Source of the DNA: Rubellimicrobium rubrum
GTDB taxonomy: Bacteria > Pseudomonadota > Alphaproteobacteria > Rhodobacterales > Rhodobacteraceae
DNA length: 64,000 nt
Direction: 5' to 3'
Assembly (NCBI RefSeq): GCF_006152115.1
Contig: NZ_VDFU01000007.1
Coordinates: forward strand, 124,001 to 188,000
Positions 44,257 through 53,432 of the stretch are shown in pieces. Position 1 is the first letter of the stretch; each line of letters starts with the position of its first letter. The notes under the pieces were generated by a model. The model was given only the letters and a program-made list of their open reading frames with translations, was not told the DNA's origin and did not search any database. The position numbers and the translations under genes are program-made.

Positions 44257-47094
44257 ATGCCTTGGACTCCGACGGCCTATGATCCGGATGATTTCGCCAA
44301 TCGTCGCCATATCGGTCCATCCCCGAGCGAGATGGAGGAGATGCTGGCGGCCGTCGGGGCAGTCAGTCTCGATGACCTTATCGACGAGACCGTGCCGGCC
44401 TCGATCCGGCAAACCACACCCCTGTCCTGGAGCCCGCTGACGGAAGCGGGTCTGCTGGCCCGCATGCGCGCGGTCGCGGGCAGGAACAAGGTGATGACCT
44501 CGCTTATCGGGCAAGGTTACTACGGCACGGTAACTCCGCCCGCCATCCAGCGGAACATACTGGAAAATCCGGCTTGGTACACGGCTTATACGCCTTATCA
44601 GCCCGAGATCGCGCAGGGTCGGCTCGAGGCTCTGCTGAACTACCAAACCATGGTCGCGGACCTGACCGGCCTGCCGGTGGCCAACGCCTCTCTCCTCGAC
44701 GAGGCGACCGCGGCGGCGGAAGCCATGACGATGGCCGAGCGGACGGCCAAGTCCAAGGCGCGCGCCTTCTTCGTGGCGGATGACCTGCATCCACAAACGG
44801 CAGCCGTGATCGAAACGCGGGCCCTTCCCCTGGGCATTGAGATCATCAGGGGATCGGTGGATTCCCTCGATCCTTCCAAGGTTTTCGCAGCGATCTTTCA
44901 GTATCCCGGCACATATGGCCACCTGCACGACCTGACCGACGACATTGCGCAACTGCACCGGCACGGAGCCATTGCGATCGTGGCGACGGACCTCCTGGCC
45001 CTCACCCTCATCAAAGAGCCGGGCGCTATGGGGGCCGATATCGCCGTTGGCTCGGCGCAACGGTTCGGCGTGCCGATGGGCTATGGCGGCCCTCATGCGG
45101 CCTTCCTGTCGTGCCGCGATTCGATCAAGCGTGCGATGCCGGGACGCATCGTGGGCGTTTCGGTGGACGCGCGTGGCAACAGGGCCTACCGTCTGGCCCT
45201 CCAGACCCGTGAGCAACACATACGCCGCGAGAAAGCCACCTCCAACGTCTGCACGGCACAGGCCCTGCTCGCGGTCATGGCTGGATTCTATGCTGTGTTC
45301 CATGGACCCAAGGGTCTCCGGGCAATCGCCGAGCGGGTTCACTTGAGTACCCAACGGCTGGCGCGTGCGCTCCGGGCCGCTGGCGCCACGGTCTCCCCCG
45401 AAGCGTTTTTCGACACGATCACGGTCGAGGTCGGCGTCGGTCAGGCGGGGATCCTCGCGGCGGCCCGCGCCGAGGGGCTTAACTTTCGGAAGATCGGGGT
45501 GGACCGCGTCGGCATCTCCCTGGACGAGACGACGGACGAGTCCGTCCTGCTTCGCATTCTTCGCGCCTTTGGCATCGATGCGGCGCCGCCGCACCGGGGA
45601 GGCCTTGCCGTTCCGGACTCCTTGGTCCGCAGCTCCGACTACCTGACCCATCCGGTGTTCCAGATGAACCGGGCCGAGTCCGAGATGATGCGGTACATGC
45701 GCCGGCTGTCGGATCGGGATCTGGCGCTCGACCGCGCGATGATCCCTCTCGGCTCCTGCACCATGAAGCTGAACGCGGCTGCGGAAATGATGCCGCTGAC
45801 CTGGCCCGAATTCGGGGGCCTGCATCCGTTCGCCCCGCGCGATCAGGCTCAGGGGTACACCGAAGCGATCGAGGATCTTTCGAGAAAGCTCTGCGAGATA
45901 ACTGGTTATGACGCGTTCTCGATGCAGCCCAACAGCGGCGCGCAAGGCGAGTATGCCGGTCTGCTGACCATCCAGGCGTTCCACCGGGCCAACGGGGACC
46001 ATGATCGCAAGGTGTGCCTGATCCCCGTCTCGGCCCATGGCACAAACCCGGCCTCGGCGCAGATGGTGGGCATGGAGGTGGTGGTGGTCCGGACCGCCCC
46101 CAACGGGGACATCGATCTGGAAGACTTCCGAGACAAGGCCAATGCCGCTGGCGCACGGCTTGCTGCCTGCATGATCACCTATCCTTCGACGCATGGCGTG
46201 TTCGAGGATACGCTGCGTGAGGTCTGTCGTGTGACCCATGACCATGGCGGGCAGGTGTACCTTGATGGGGCGAACATGAACGCCCTCGTGGGTCTGGTGA
46301 AGCCCGGCGAGGTCGGAGCAGATGTGAGCCATCTCAACCTGCACAAGACCTTTGCCATCCCCCATGGCGGTGGCGGGCCGGGCATGGGGCCGATCGGGGT
46401 GAAGGCGCATCTGGCGCCTTACCTGCCTGGTCACCCGGAGTCCGGCGGGAGCGGCGCGGTATCGGCTGCCCCGTTCGGCTCGGCGTCCATCCTGCTGATT
46501 TCTTGGGCTTATTGCCTCCTCATGGGAGGGGCTGGCCTGACACAGGCCACCAAGGTTGCCATTCTGAACGCAAACTATATCGCGGCGCGCCTCCGAGGGG
46601 CTTACGATATCCTGTTTGCGGGCAATCGGGGGCGGGTAGCCCATGAATGCATCCTGGATACGAGGCCCTTTGCCGCGCATGGGGTCACGGTGGATGATCT
46701 GGCCAAGCGGCTGGTGGACAACGGGTTCCACGCGCCAACCATGAGCTGGCCTGTTGCGGGCACCCTGATGGTCGAACCTACCGAAAGCGAGACCAAAGGC
46801 GAAATCGACCGGTTCATCACCGCGCTTCTTTCGATCCGCGATGAGATCGCCGCAGTGCAGAAAGGCGAGATCGCGGCCGAGCAGAGCCCTCTCCGGCGTG
46901 CGCCCCATACGGTGGAGGATCTCGTCGCCGAGTGGGACCGCCCCTATACCCGCGAACAGGGCTGCTTCCCGCCCGGTGCGTTCCGCGTGGACAAGTACTG
47001 GCCGCCCGTGGGCCGTGTGGACAACGCCTTTGGCGATCGGAACCTGATCTGCACCTGTCCGCCGTTGGAGCAATACGCCGAGGCTGCCGAGTGA
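44257..47094 (+). CDS. gcvP: Glycine dehydrogenase (decarboxylating), P protein
   Basis: 945-residue PLP enzyme that decarboxylates glycine and loads the H protein. This is the single-chain form (not split into PA/PB). Seen: [15 protein letters not shown] at the N-terminus, [21 protein letters not shown], the PLP lysine in [21 protein letters not shown], and a C-terminal [14 protein letters not shown]. Starts four bases after the gcvH stop; the L protein is not here and is probably shared with 2-oxoacid dehydrogenases. The operon closes with a strong hairpin. Confidence 0.97.
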   Translation: MPWTPTAYDPDDFANRRHIGPSPSEMEEMLAAVGAVSLDDLIDETVPASIRQTTPLSWSPLTEAGLLARMRAVAGRNKVMTSLIGQGYYGTVTPPAIQRNILENPAWYTAYTPYQPEIAQGRLEALLNYQTMVADLTGLPVANASLLDEATAAAEAMTMAERTAKSKARAFFVADDLHPQTAAVIETRALPLGIEIIRGSVDSLDPSKVFAAIFQYPGTYGHLHDLTDDIAQLHRHGAIAIVATDLLALTLIKEPGAMGADIAVGSAQRFGVPMGYGGPHAAFLSCRDSIKRAMPGRIVGVSVDARGNRAYRLALQTREQHIRREKATSNVCTAQALLAVMAGFYAVFHGPKGLRAIAERVHLSTQRLARALRAAGATVSPEAFFDTITVEVGVGQAGILAAARAEGLNFRKIGVDRVGISLDETTDESVLLRILRAFGIDAAPPHRGGLAVPDSLVRSSDYLTHPVFQMNRAESEMMRYMRRLSDRDLALDRAMIPLGSCTMKLNAAAEMMPLTWPEFGGLHPFAPRDQAQGYTEAIEDLSRKLCEITGYDAFSMQPNSGAQGEYAGLLTIQAFHRANGDHDRKVCLIPVSAHGTNPASAQMVGMEVVVVRTAPNGDIDLEDFRDKANAAGARLAACMITYPSTHGVFEDTLREVCRVTHDHGGQVYLDGANMNALVGLVKPGEVGADVSHLNLHKTFAIPHGGGGPGMGPIGVKAHLAPYLPGHPESGGSGAVSAAPFGSASILLISWAYCLLMGGAGLTQATKVAILNANYIAARLRGAYDILFAGNRGRVAHECILDTRPFAAHGVTVDDLAKRLVDNGFHAPTMSWPVAGTLMVEPTESETKGEIDRFITALLSIRDEIAAVQKGEIAAEQSPLRRAPHTVEDLVAEWDRPYTREQGCFPPGAFRVDKYWPPVGRVDNAFGDRNLICTCPPLEQYAEAAE

Positions 47095-47095
47095 T

Positions 47096-47117
47096 GGGGG
47101 CGCATCAGAGCGCCCCC
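47096..47117. terminator. Terminator between gcvP and the amidohydrolase gene
   Basis: Perfect 8-bp stem GGGGGCGC/GCGCCCCC with a six-base loop, directly after the gcvP stop and seven nt before the stop of the convergent gene. Positioned for both directions. Confidence 0.7.
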
Positions 47118-47124
47118 GATCCCC

Positions 47125-47967
47125 TCATGTGAGGCCGGTGTTGACCTTGTAGATCCGCTCGGCGTTCCGCCATCCGATCATGGCCTGCTCGTCCGGGCTG
47201 AACTCGCCCAGCACCCGATCCGTGATATCCAGCCAGCTTGGCAGGCCCGAGCCCAAGTTGACCACGGGCCAGTCGCTCCCCCAAACCATGCGAGCCGGAC
47301 CGAAGGCGTCCACGACGTGGTCGATCCAGGGCCGCAGGGTGGAAAGATCCCAATCGCCGGGTGCGGTATAGGCGGTGATGCCCGAAAGCTTCACGTTCAC
47401 ATGAGGCAGGCTCGCAAGGCGGGTGATCCCTGCACGCCAAGGGTCCATGTCGCCGCCTGCAATGTCAGGCGTTCCGCAATGATCGAGAACGAAGACCATG
47501 TCCGGGCAACTCGCGGCAAGGTCATACGCGGTGGGCAGGGTTCGTCCGAGGAAGTTCATGTCGAACGGTAGGCCGCGTTGTCCGATCCGACGAACATTCG
47601 CGCGGAACGCCTCGGTCGTGGATACGTCGTCGGGCACCGTGTGGAGGATGCGGCGAAGGCCCACGACGCCAAGCTCCGCGCATACGTCAAGCCAGGCCTC
47701 GAAACCGGCGTCCTGCTCCGGTCGGCAATTGGCGATCTGCCCAAGAAGATCGCCGCTGCGGATGAGCCCGGCGATCCACCGCGACTCGGCCTGGAAGTCG
47801 TCAGCGTCCACTTCCATGAAGATGGAGCCCCGGACGCGCCCGCCATACAACCGACGGGCATCGTCCAGAGAGAAGTCGGCACCCGCGAGCGTAGGCACCT
47901 CGCGGGTCCAGCCATGTCCGGTCACCTCGCGCCGGATCAGATGGAGATGGGTGTCGATCAGATCCAT
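47125..47967 (-). CDS. Amidohydrolase-2 family lactonase (L-fuconolactonase-like)
   Basis: 280-residue TIM-barrel hydrolase of COG3618. Metal/active residues: DTHLHL at the N-terminus, VLDHCGTPDI mid-protein, and VWGSDWPV near the end. This subfamily includes L-fucono-1,5-lactonase and related sugar lactonases. Downstream of, and in line with, the FAH-type hydrolase (20-nt gap) and the SDR, which is the enzyme set of the non-phosphorylating L-fucose/L-rhamnose routes. The exact sugar is inferred from context only. Confidence 0.82.
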   Translation of the reverse strand: MDLIDTHLHLIRREVTGHGWTREVPTLAGADFSLDDARRLYGGRVRGSIFMEVDADDFQAESRWIAGLIRSGDLLGQIANCRPEQDAGFEAWLDVCAELGVVGLRRILHTVPDDVSTTEAFRANVRRIGQRGLPFDMNFLGRTLPTAYDLAASCPDMVFVLDHCGTPDIAGGDMDPWRAGITRLASLPHVNVKLSGITAYTAPGDWDLSTLRPWIDHVVDAFGPARMVWGSDWPVVNLGSGLPSWLDITDRVLGEFSPDEQAMIGWRNAERIYKVNTGLT

Positions 47968-47987
47968 GCGCGCGGCTCCGTGTTCTG

Positions 47988-48833
47988 TTATTCGTCGTTG
48001 ACGCAGACCTGCCGCTGGTCGCCGAGGCCCTGGATCCCGAGCTCCACGACCTCCCCCGACCTCAGGTAGCGCGGAGGCTTCATGCCAAGGCCCACGCCCG
48101 GCGGCGTGCCGGTCGAGATCACGTCGCCCGGATGCAAGGACATGAACTGGCTGAGATAGCTCACCAGATGCGCGACCCCGTAGACCATTGTGCGGGTCGA
48201 GCCGTTCTGCATCGTCTCGCCGTTGACACGGCAGTACATGTTCAGATCTTGCGGATCGGAAACCTCGTCGCGGGTCACGAGCCATGGTCCGAGCGGGCCG
48301 AAATTGTCGCAGCTCTTGCCTTTGGTCCACTGCCCAGCACGTTCGGCCTGGAAGGCGCGTTCCGAGACGTCGTTGGCCACGGCATAACCGGCGACATAGG
48401 ACAGGGCATCGGCCTCGGTCACGTATTTGGCGTGCCGTCCGATGATGACGGCAAGTTCGACCTCCCAGTCGGTCTTTTCGCTGCCACGCGGGATGATGAT
48501 GGGGTCATTGGGTCCGCAGATCGCCGAGGTGGCCTTCATGAAGATCACCGGCTCGGGCGGCACTGGCAGGTTCGACTCCGCTGCATGGTCGGCGTAATTG
48601 AGCCCGATGCAGATGAACTTGCCGGTGCCGCCCACGCAGGCGCCAAGCCGGGTGCCTGCATCCACCTGCGGCAGACCCGAGGGGTCTACCGCACGGATCG
48701 CGTCCAGTCCCTCGTCGCCAAGCACCGCTCCGGCGATGTCGGGCACGATGCCCGAAAGGTCACGGATCGTGCCGTCCTCATGCAGCAGACCGGGCTTCTC
48801 CGACCCTCGCTCGCCATGGCGCAAAAGCTTCAT
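47988..48833 (-). CDS. FAH-family hydrolase (2,4-diketo-3-deoxy-L-fuconate hydrolase-like)
   Basis: 281-residue short-form fumarylacetoacetase-fold enzyme. Seen: GKFICIGLNYADHAAES, PVIFMKATSAICGPNDPI, the metal-site acids in EKTDWEVELAVIIG, GYAVANDVSERAFQ, and VISTGTPPGVGLGMKPP. This type cleaves acylpyruvates such as 2,4-diketo-3-deoxy-sugar acids. Flanked by an SDR (upstream) and a lactonase (downstream) on the same strand. GAGAGGAG ribosome site. The substrate is an inference from the neighbours. Confidence 0.85.
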   Translation of the reverse strand: MKLLRHGERGSEKPGLLHEDGTIRDLSGIVPDIAGAVLGDEGLDAIRAVDPSGLPQVDAGTRLGACVGGTGKFICIGLNYADHAAESNLPVPPEPVIFMKATSAICGPNDPIIIPRGSEKTDWEVELAVIIGRHAKYVTEADALSYVAGYAVANDVSERAFQAERAGQWTKGKSCDNFGPLGPWLVTRDEVSDPQDLNMYCRVNGETMQNGSTRTMVYGVAHLVSYLSQFMSLHPGDVISTGTPPGVGLGMKPPRYLRSGEVVELGIQGLGDQRQVCVNDE

Positions 48834-48891
48834 GTTCCACTCCTCTCAGGCATCGGGTGCTGCACGGCACTGGGCCGACAGCTCTCATGGG

Positions 48892-49674
48892 TCAAGTGTT
48901 GGTCCAGCCGCCATCGATGACATGCTCGGTGCCGGTGGTATAGCTCGACTCGTCGGAGGCAAGGTAAACGACAAGGGCCGCGATCTCCTCCGGGCGGCCC
49001 AGCCGGTTCATCGGCTGGCGGGCCACGAAGGCGCGCCGCGCGGCCTCATAGTCGTCCGTGCGGCGCATGCGCTCCTCGAGCGAGGGGCTTTCCACGGTGC
49101 CGGGGCAGATCGCGTTGGCCCGGATGCCCTGACCGATGAAGTCGCAGGCGATCGCCTTGGTCAGGCCGATCACGCCGGCCTTGGTCGCGCCATAGACGAA
49201 ACGGTTCGGTGCGGCGATGACCGATGAGGCCACGGAAGCCATGTTGACGATCGAGCCGCCGCCGCCCGCGATCATGTCCGGCAGGACGGCACGGCACATC
49301 CGGTACATGGCCGTCATGTTCAACCGCACCGATAGATCCCACTGCTCCTCGTCGCAGTCGAGGATGGTTCCGTGCGCGACAATGCCCGCGCAGTTGAATA
49401 GGACTTGGACCGCCCCCACGGCCTGAACGGCCTCGGTGATGCTCTCCAGGTCGAGGACGTCGAGCCGGCGGGTCACGATTTGCCCGAGAGCGTCCCCCTG
49501 TGGAGACTCGGTCCGCAGCCGCGCCCATGCCTCCGACAGGCTCTCAAGGGCAGCGTCGTTCACATCGGTAGCGATCACCTCCGCACCTTCTCGAGCCATG
49601 GCGATGACCGAGGCGCGCCCGATTCCTTGCCCCGCCGCCGTGGCCAGCGCGCGTTTTCCGGTGAGCCGTCCCAA
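48892..49674 (-). CDS. SDR dehydrogenase (2-keto-3-deoxy-L-fuconate dehydrogenase-like)
   Basis: 260-residue NAD(P)-dependent short-chain dehydrogenase. Cofactor motif TAAGQGIGRAS, an N-x-A-like FNCAGIV, the catalytic Tyr/Lys in YGATKAG, and ICPGTVESPSL, which is characteristic of the 2-keto-3-deoxy-fuconate/rhamnonate dehydrogenase group. TTG start at 49674 chosen because AGGGAGG sits seven bases upstream and it gives the family N-terminus LGRLTGKRAL. First gene of the three-gene sugar-acid unit. Confidence 0.87.
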   Translation of the reverse strand: MGRLTGKRALATAAGQGIGRASVIAMAREGAEVIATDVNDAALESLSEAWARLRTESPQGDALGQIVTRRLDVLDLESITEAVQAVGAVQVLFNCAGIVAHGTILDCDEEQWDLSVRLNMTAMYRMCRAVLPDMIAGGGGSIVNMASVASSVIAAPNRFVYGATKAGVIGLTKAIACDFIGQGIRANAICPGTVESPSLEERMRRTDDYEAARRAFVARQPMNRLGRPEEIAALVVYLASDESSYTTGTEHVIDGGWTNT

Positions 49675-49909
49675 ACCGTGCCTCCCTGCCCCATCCTCAC
49701 GGGTCTGTGTCGCAGGCTTACGAAAGCGATGCAACGGGCCGCGCGCCTATGGCAGGCGTGCCACCATGCTCGGCAAGTTGGTCGCCACCCAGGTGCATCG
49801 GGACGTCGAATCGTGACACATTGCTAACCAAGGTCATGGAATGGACCTTGCCAAGAAACGGTCAATCCGGAGAGCCCACTCCGGCATCATCGAGCAAAGG
49901 ACCAATCCC

Positions 49910-50080
49910 ATGGCAAGCCAGCAATCCGGCTCCCCACACGACGCTCAACTGGGGACAGCGTCTCAGGTCAGGACACCCCAGATGGAGGCGTCCCAATCCA
50001 CCCGATCCGTTCAGGCACAGGCCAGCATGAATGGCGGGACAGGCACCGCCCCCGTCATCCGCGACTACGCGAGCATCTGA
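49910..50080 (+). CDS. Small hydrophilic protein, possible gene
   Basis: 56 residues, rich in Gln, Ser, Ala and Gly (MASQQSGSPHDAQLGTASQ..., ending VIRDYASI), with low complexity and no membrane segment. Support: AAGGACC ahead of the ATG and a terminator-like hairpin 20 nt after the stop. The frame also stays open upstream to 49841. No family recognised; could be a stress or structural small protein, or chance. Confidence 0.45.
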   Translation: MASQQSGSPHDAQLGTASQVRTPQMEASQSTRSVQAQASMNGGTGTAPVIRDYASI

Positions 50081-50100
50081 GTTTCCGTCCCGGATCAGCC

Positions 50101-50127
50101 AACGGCCCGCATCTCCCACGGGCCGTT
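50101..50127 (+). terminator. Hairpin after the small gene
   Basis: Perfect 9-bp stem AACGGCCCG/CGGGCCGTT with a nine-base loop. No T-run follows. Confidence 0.5.
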
Positions 50128-50221
50128 CCGGGATACCTGTGGGCCAGAGGACCAAGGCGCATACTACCCCGGCCGCCAAGATCCTCTGGCCCCCTTTTCC
50201 ATTGCTGCTAAGGTGAACGGC

Positions 50222-50548
50222 ATGGCTCCGATCTCCTCACTGCGAAACCTGGGACCGGCGACGAATGCCGCGTTCCGCAAGGTCGGGATACGCACGGCCG
50301 AGCAACTGCGCGAGATGGGGGCCGACGAGGCCTATGCGCGCCTGCTCGAGGCAGGGCAGCGGCCCCACTTCATCGGCTACTATGTGCTCCACATGGCGCT
50401 GCAGAATCGGCCTTGGAACGACTGCAAGGGAGACGAGAAGGCCGCCTTGCGCCGGCGATTCGACGAGCTGAAGGCCAGCCACTTCGACAGCGGCCTCGCT
50501 GGCCTGGAGGCCGAGCTCGATGCGCTGGGCGTGGGACTTCGTCGCTGA
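50222..50548 (+). CDS. TfoX C-terminal-domain protein
   Basis: 108 residues. Matches the C-terminal helix-hairpin part of TfoX/Sxy: ISSLRNLGPATNAAFRKVGIRTAEQLREMGADEAYARL by order (~3-40), then GYYVLHMALQNRPWNDCKGDEKAALRRRFDEL. The N-terminal TfoX domain is absent, as in many alphaproteobacterial standalone versions. Role in DNA-uptake control is established for full-length TfoX, not for this short form. ATG 50222 has AAGGTGA upstream. Confidence 0.83.
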   Translation: MAPISSLRNLGPATNAAFRKVGIRTAEQLREMGADEAYARLLEAGQRPHFIGYYVLHMALQNRPWNDCKGDEKAALRRRFDELKASHFDSGLAGLEAELDALGVGLRR

Positions 50549-50608
50549 AGCGTTGCGTCTGCCGTAGGTTTCGGTAGGACGTCGCGCAACCGTTAGCGGA
50601 GTTCGCGT

Positions 50609-51103
50609 ATGTCAGCCTCCCTGTCCCGTGTCACTCGCCGGGCGCTCCTTGCCTTCGCTCTGGTGCCCATCGCGGGATGTAGCCTGTTCGGTGGACGCAG
50701 CCTGGATACCCCGTCCGGGACCTATGCGGGCAACACGCCGCAGATGCAGGCCATGATCCGGCGTCATGCCCGCTCCCTGAGACTTCCGCCCGAACTCCTC
50801 GACCATGTGGTCCGGGTGGAAAGCGGCTACAACGCCCGGGCACGCAATGGCTCCTATTACGGCCTGATGCAGGTGAGCCCTGACACGGCCCGCAGCATGG
50901 GCTACCGCGGACCCGAGTCCGGCCTCCTGGACGCAGAGACGAATCTGCGCTTCGCCGGAGCGTATCTCCGCGGAGCCTACATCGTAGCCAATGGCAACCA
51001 GCGGCGCGCCTACGACCTGTACAAGAAAGGCTACTATTACGAAGCCCGCGACCGGGGCCTGCTGGAGGAAACCGGGCTGAGGCGCGGGTTTCTGGAGGGT
51101 TAG
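50609..51103 (+). CDS. Lipoprotein lytic transglycosylase (SLT domain)
   Basis: 164 residues. A lipoprotein signal with lipobox PIAGC (Cys24) is followed by a compact SLT domain with catalytic Glu71 in VVRVESGYN, GLMQVSPDTARSMGY and NLRFAGAYLRG. It would cleave peptidoglycan glycan strands from a membrane anchor. Short compared with MltC/Slt enzymes; the YDLYKKGYYYEARDRG C-terminus is typical of Rhodobacterales small SLT proteins. GGAG ribosome site. Confidence 0.9.
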   Translation: MSASLSRVTRRALLAFALVPIAGCSLFGGRSLDTPSGTYAGNTPQMQAMIRRHARSLRLPPELLDHVVRVESGYNARARNGSYYGLMQVSPDTARSMGYRGPESGLLDAETNLRFAGAYLRGAYIVANGNQRRAYDLYKKGYYYEARDRGLLEETGLRRGFLEG

Positions 51104-51421
51104 CCGCCCGAGGTTGCCGGGACAGGTGTTTGCGTCGACCAGCCGTCGGACACCGGCCTTCGAGGGTGCAGAACGGCCAGCGACCATAAGAGGGATCGTT
51201 CGGCCACGAGTTGGCCATTCGCTGGCTAGGTTGATGGGTGGGCTGAGGGCTTTGACTGCTCCTTTACCCTACCAGGAGAACGCTTGGCGATCACCCGTGC
51301 TGAGGTCGGATGAACCGAGGCGCGTGCTACCGGCCGATCGCTCCGGAGCGAAAGGCGGCAGGGCAAGATATCCAGGACAACCACGGAGGTCCGGTGCGCC
51401 TGCCGGCTTCCACCAAATGGG
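51104..51421. other. Intergenic gap without a recognisable gene
   Basis: About 318 bp between the transglycosylase and the convergent dehydrogenase gene. Open frames exist but show no family resemblance or ribosome sites. No clear hairpin terminator was found. Confidence 0.4.
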
Positions 51422-52750
51422 TCAAGGAGAAGGTTGATCGTCAGGAACGGCTGCAGCAGCCTGGGACTGGGGCGGCGTGACCCTCCAGATCGTGTTGGAC
51501 AGGTCATCCGCGACCAGCAAGGCGCCACGCGGATCCACTGCAACGCCCACCGGTCTCCCGCGGGCGTTGCCTTCGTCCAAAAGGAAGCCTGACACCACAT
51601 CGATCGGATCGCCCGAGGGCCTGCCATCGGCAAAGGGCACGAAGACCACACGGTAGCCCACCGGATCGCTGCGGTTCCAACTGCCATGCTCGCCCACGAA
51701 CACGCCGTCCGAGAACTCAGGCCCCATCGCTGGGGTGGAGAAGGCCACGCCAAGCGCCGCGACATGCGCCCCTAGGGCATAGTCCGGCTCAATCGCCGAG
51801 GCCACCATATCGGGATCCTGGGGCTGGGCCCGCGGGTCGACGATCTGTCCCCAGTAGCTGTACGGCCATCCGTAGAAGCCGCCCTCCTGGACCGCCGTCA
51901 GGTAGTCCGGCACGAGGCCGGGGCCGATCTCGTCGCGCTCGTTGACGACGGCCCAAAGCTGACCCGTCTCGGGCTGGATGGTGAGGGCTGTAGGGTTCCG
52001 CAAGCCGGTCGCATAGGGGCGGTGCGCTCCGGTCTCCACGTCGATCTCCCAGATCATGGCCCGGTCCTCCTCGACCTCGATGCCACGCTCGGTGATGTTG
52101 CTGTTCGATCCGATGCCGACGTAAAGGGTGCGACCGTCGGCGCTGGCGGTCATCGACTTGGTCCAGTGATGGTTGATCTCGGATGGCAGCTCGGTGAGCG
52201 TGACGGGCTCCCCGCTCGCCTCGGTCTGCCCATCCGAGTAATCGAAACGGACTACCGCATCCTGGTTGGCCACATAGATCGCGTCGTCGATCAATGCGAG
52301 CCCGTATGGCGCGTTCAGACCCTCGGCGAAGATGCCCTGACTCTCATAGGTGCCGTCGCCATCCCCGTCGCGCAGCAGCGTCAGCCGGTTGCCGCCCTTG
52401 ACCGAACTCTTGCCGAGGCTCTTGATGAAGCCGGCGATCAGGTCCTTGGGCCGGAGCACAGGCGCCCCGCCCCCAGACCCTTCGGCGACCAGGATATCGC
52501 CGTTAGGGAGAACAAGAAGCTGGCGCGGGATCATGAGATCCGTGGCGATGGGCGCGATCGTGTACCCCTCCGGCACGGTTGGCAGATCGTCGCCCCAAGC
52601 TGCGGGCCGTGGGACCGCCATGGACGGCAGGAGGCCACGCTGGGGGTCAGGCAGTTCGGGGTCTGAGCCGTACTGCGAGGAAGCGGTCTGACCAGACGCG
52701 ACGAAAGGGACCACCGCCATGGCGCCGGCCAGCAGATGCATGCGCATCAT
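51422..52750 (-). CDS. Secreted PQQ-type sugar dehydrogenase (L-sorbosone dehydrogenase-like)
   Basis: 442 residues with a signal peptide (MRMHLLAGAMAVVPFVASGQ) and a six-bladed beta-propeller of the glucose/sorbosone dehydrogenase family: IPRQLLVLPNGDILVAEGSGG, LNAPYGLALIDDAIYVAN, the NHHWTKSM segment, GLRNPTALTIQPETGQLWAVVNERDEIG, GWPYSYWG and VFVGEHGSWNRS. It would oxidise sugars or aldehydes in the periplasm. ATG 52750 follows AAGGAGTATTG and overlaps the stop of the DUF2231 gene. Quinone cofactor inferred from family. Confidence 0.88.
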   Translation of the reverse strand: MMRMHLLAGAMAVVPFVASGQTASSQYGSDPELPDPQRGLLPSMAVPRPAAWGDDLPTVPEGYTIAPIATDLMIPRQLLVLPNGDILVAEGSGGGAPVLRPKDLIAGFIKSLGKSSVKGGNRLTLLRDGDGDGTYESQGIFAEGLNAPYGLALIDDAIYVANQDAVVRFDYSDGQTEASGEPVTLTELPSEINHHWTKSMTASADGRTLYVGIGSNSNITERGIEVEEDRAMIWEIDVETGAHRPYATGLRNPTALTIQPETGQLWAVVNERDEIGPGLVPDYLTAVQEGGFYGWPYSYWGQIVDPRAQPQDPDMVASAIEPDYALGAHVAALGVAFSTPAMGPEFSDGVFVGEHGSWNRSDPVGYRVVFVPFADGRPSGDPIDVVSGFLLDEGNARGRPVGVAVDPRGALLVADDLSNTIWRVTPPQSQAAAAVPDDQPSP

Positions 52751-53178
52751 CAATACTCCTTGGCGTGGAATCCGGAAAAGCCGATCCAGGTCGCAACCAG
52801 CGCCAAGGCTGCTGCGATGGCCGACATGTAGAGAGCCTCGGGCATGGTGGCCCAGGCGTCCTTGGCATGAACAAGGGCATTGATGAAACCGACGACCCAC
52901 GTCGCGAGCACCACCACAAAGTAGAAAACCGGGCGCCTGTCGCCCCGCGCATGGCCACCGAACAGGTTCACAAAGGCCCAAAGCAGGGCGAAACCTCCAC
53001 CCAGCAGCCCACCCGCGTTGAGCCATGAGGCAAAGTTGGCCCACTGAATCTCCATGGTTCGCCAGTAGGCGATGTCACTGACCAGCGCGCCCAGAAACAA
53101 AGGGAACAGGAATGCGAGGAGGATGGAGTGAAGGGGATGGAGCGGTCTGGGATGGGACGGCGCAAATGTGGCGAACAC
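52750..53178 (-). CDS. DUF2231 membrane protein
   Basis: 142 residues with four predicted helices. HPLHSILLAFLFPLFLGALVSD is the DUF2231 N-terminal signature; the C-terminus is FSGFHAKEY. GTG 53178 with AAAGGAG upstream; a much longer in-frame frame upstream is not family-like. Coupled by a one-base TGATG overlap to the PQQ-type dehydrogenase, so the pair likely works together, the membrane protein perhaps taking electrons or anchoring the enzyme (inference). Confidence 0.83.
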   Translation of the reverse strand: MFATFAPSHPRPLHPLHSILLAFLFPLFLGALVSDIAYWRTMEIQWANFASWLNAGGLLGGGFALLWAFVNLFGGHARGDRRPVFYFVVVLATWVVGFINALVHAKDAWATMPEALYMSAIAAALALVATWIGFSGFHAKEY

Positions 53179-53432
53179 ATCGGCTCCTTTCGTTGCTGGA
53201 CATGGCTGTGCGACAACCGCCAGGCGGTATCTATGACGGATGAATGCGCCGGCCACTCGCAGGTTCCGGGTTCCCGGCCGAATGGAGCGGATCAAGATGG
53301 ACACCCTGACCCAGCGGCACGTGCTGAACCACGCCTGCGCCGCCTGACCCCGCACCCAGATGGACCAGGCCCTCCGAAGCGCCATCGGTCTCGAATCACG
53401 TCACGACGGACAGCCGACCAGTTCTGCCGAAA

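Noticed and set aside
44215-47073. A 952-codon open frame on the minus strand opposite gcvP
   Set aside because: It is a mirror of gcvP caused by high-GC codon bias: Arg/His/Gly-rich composition, no domain, and the opposite strand is an unmistakable P protein.
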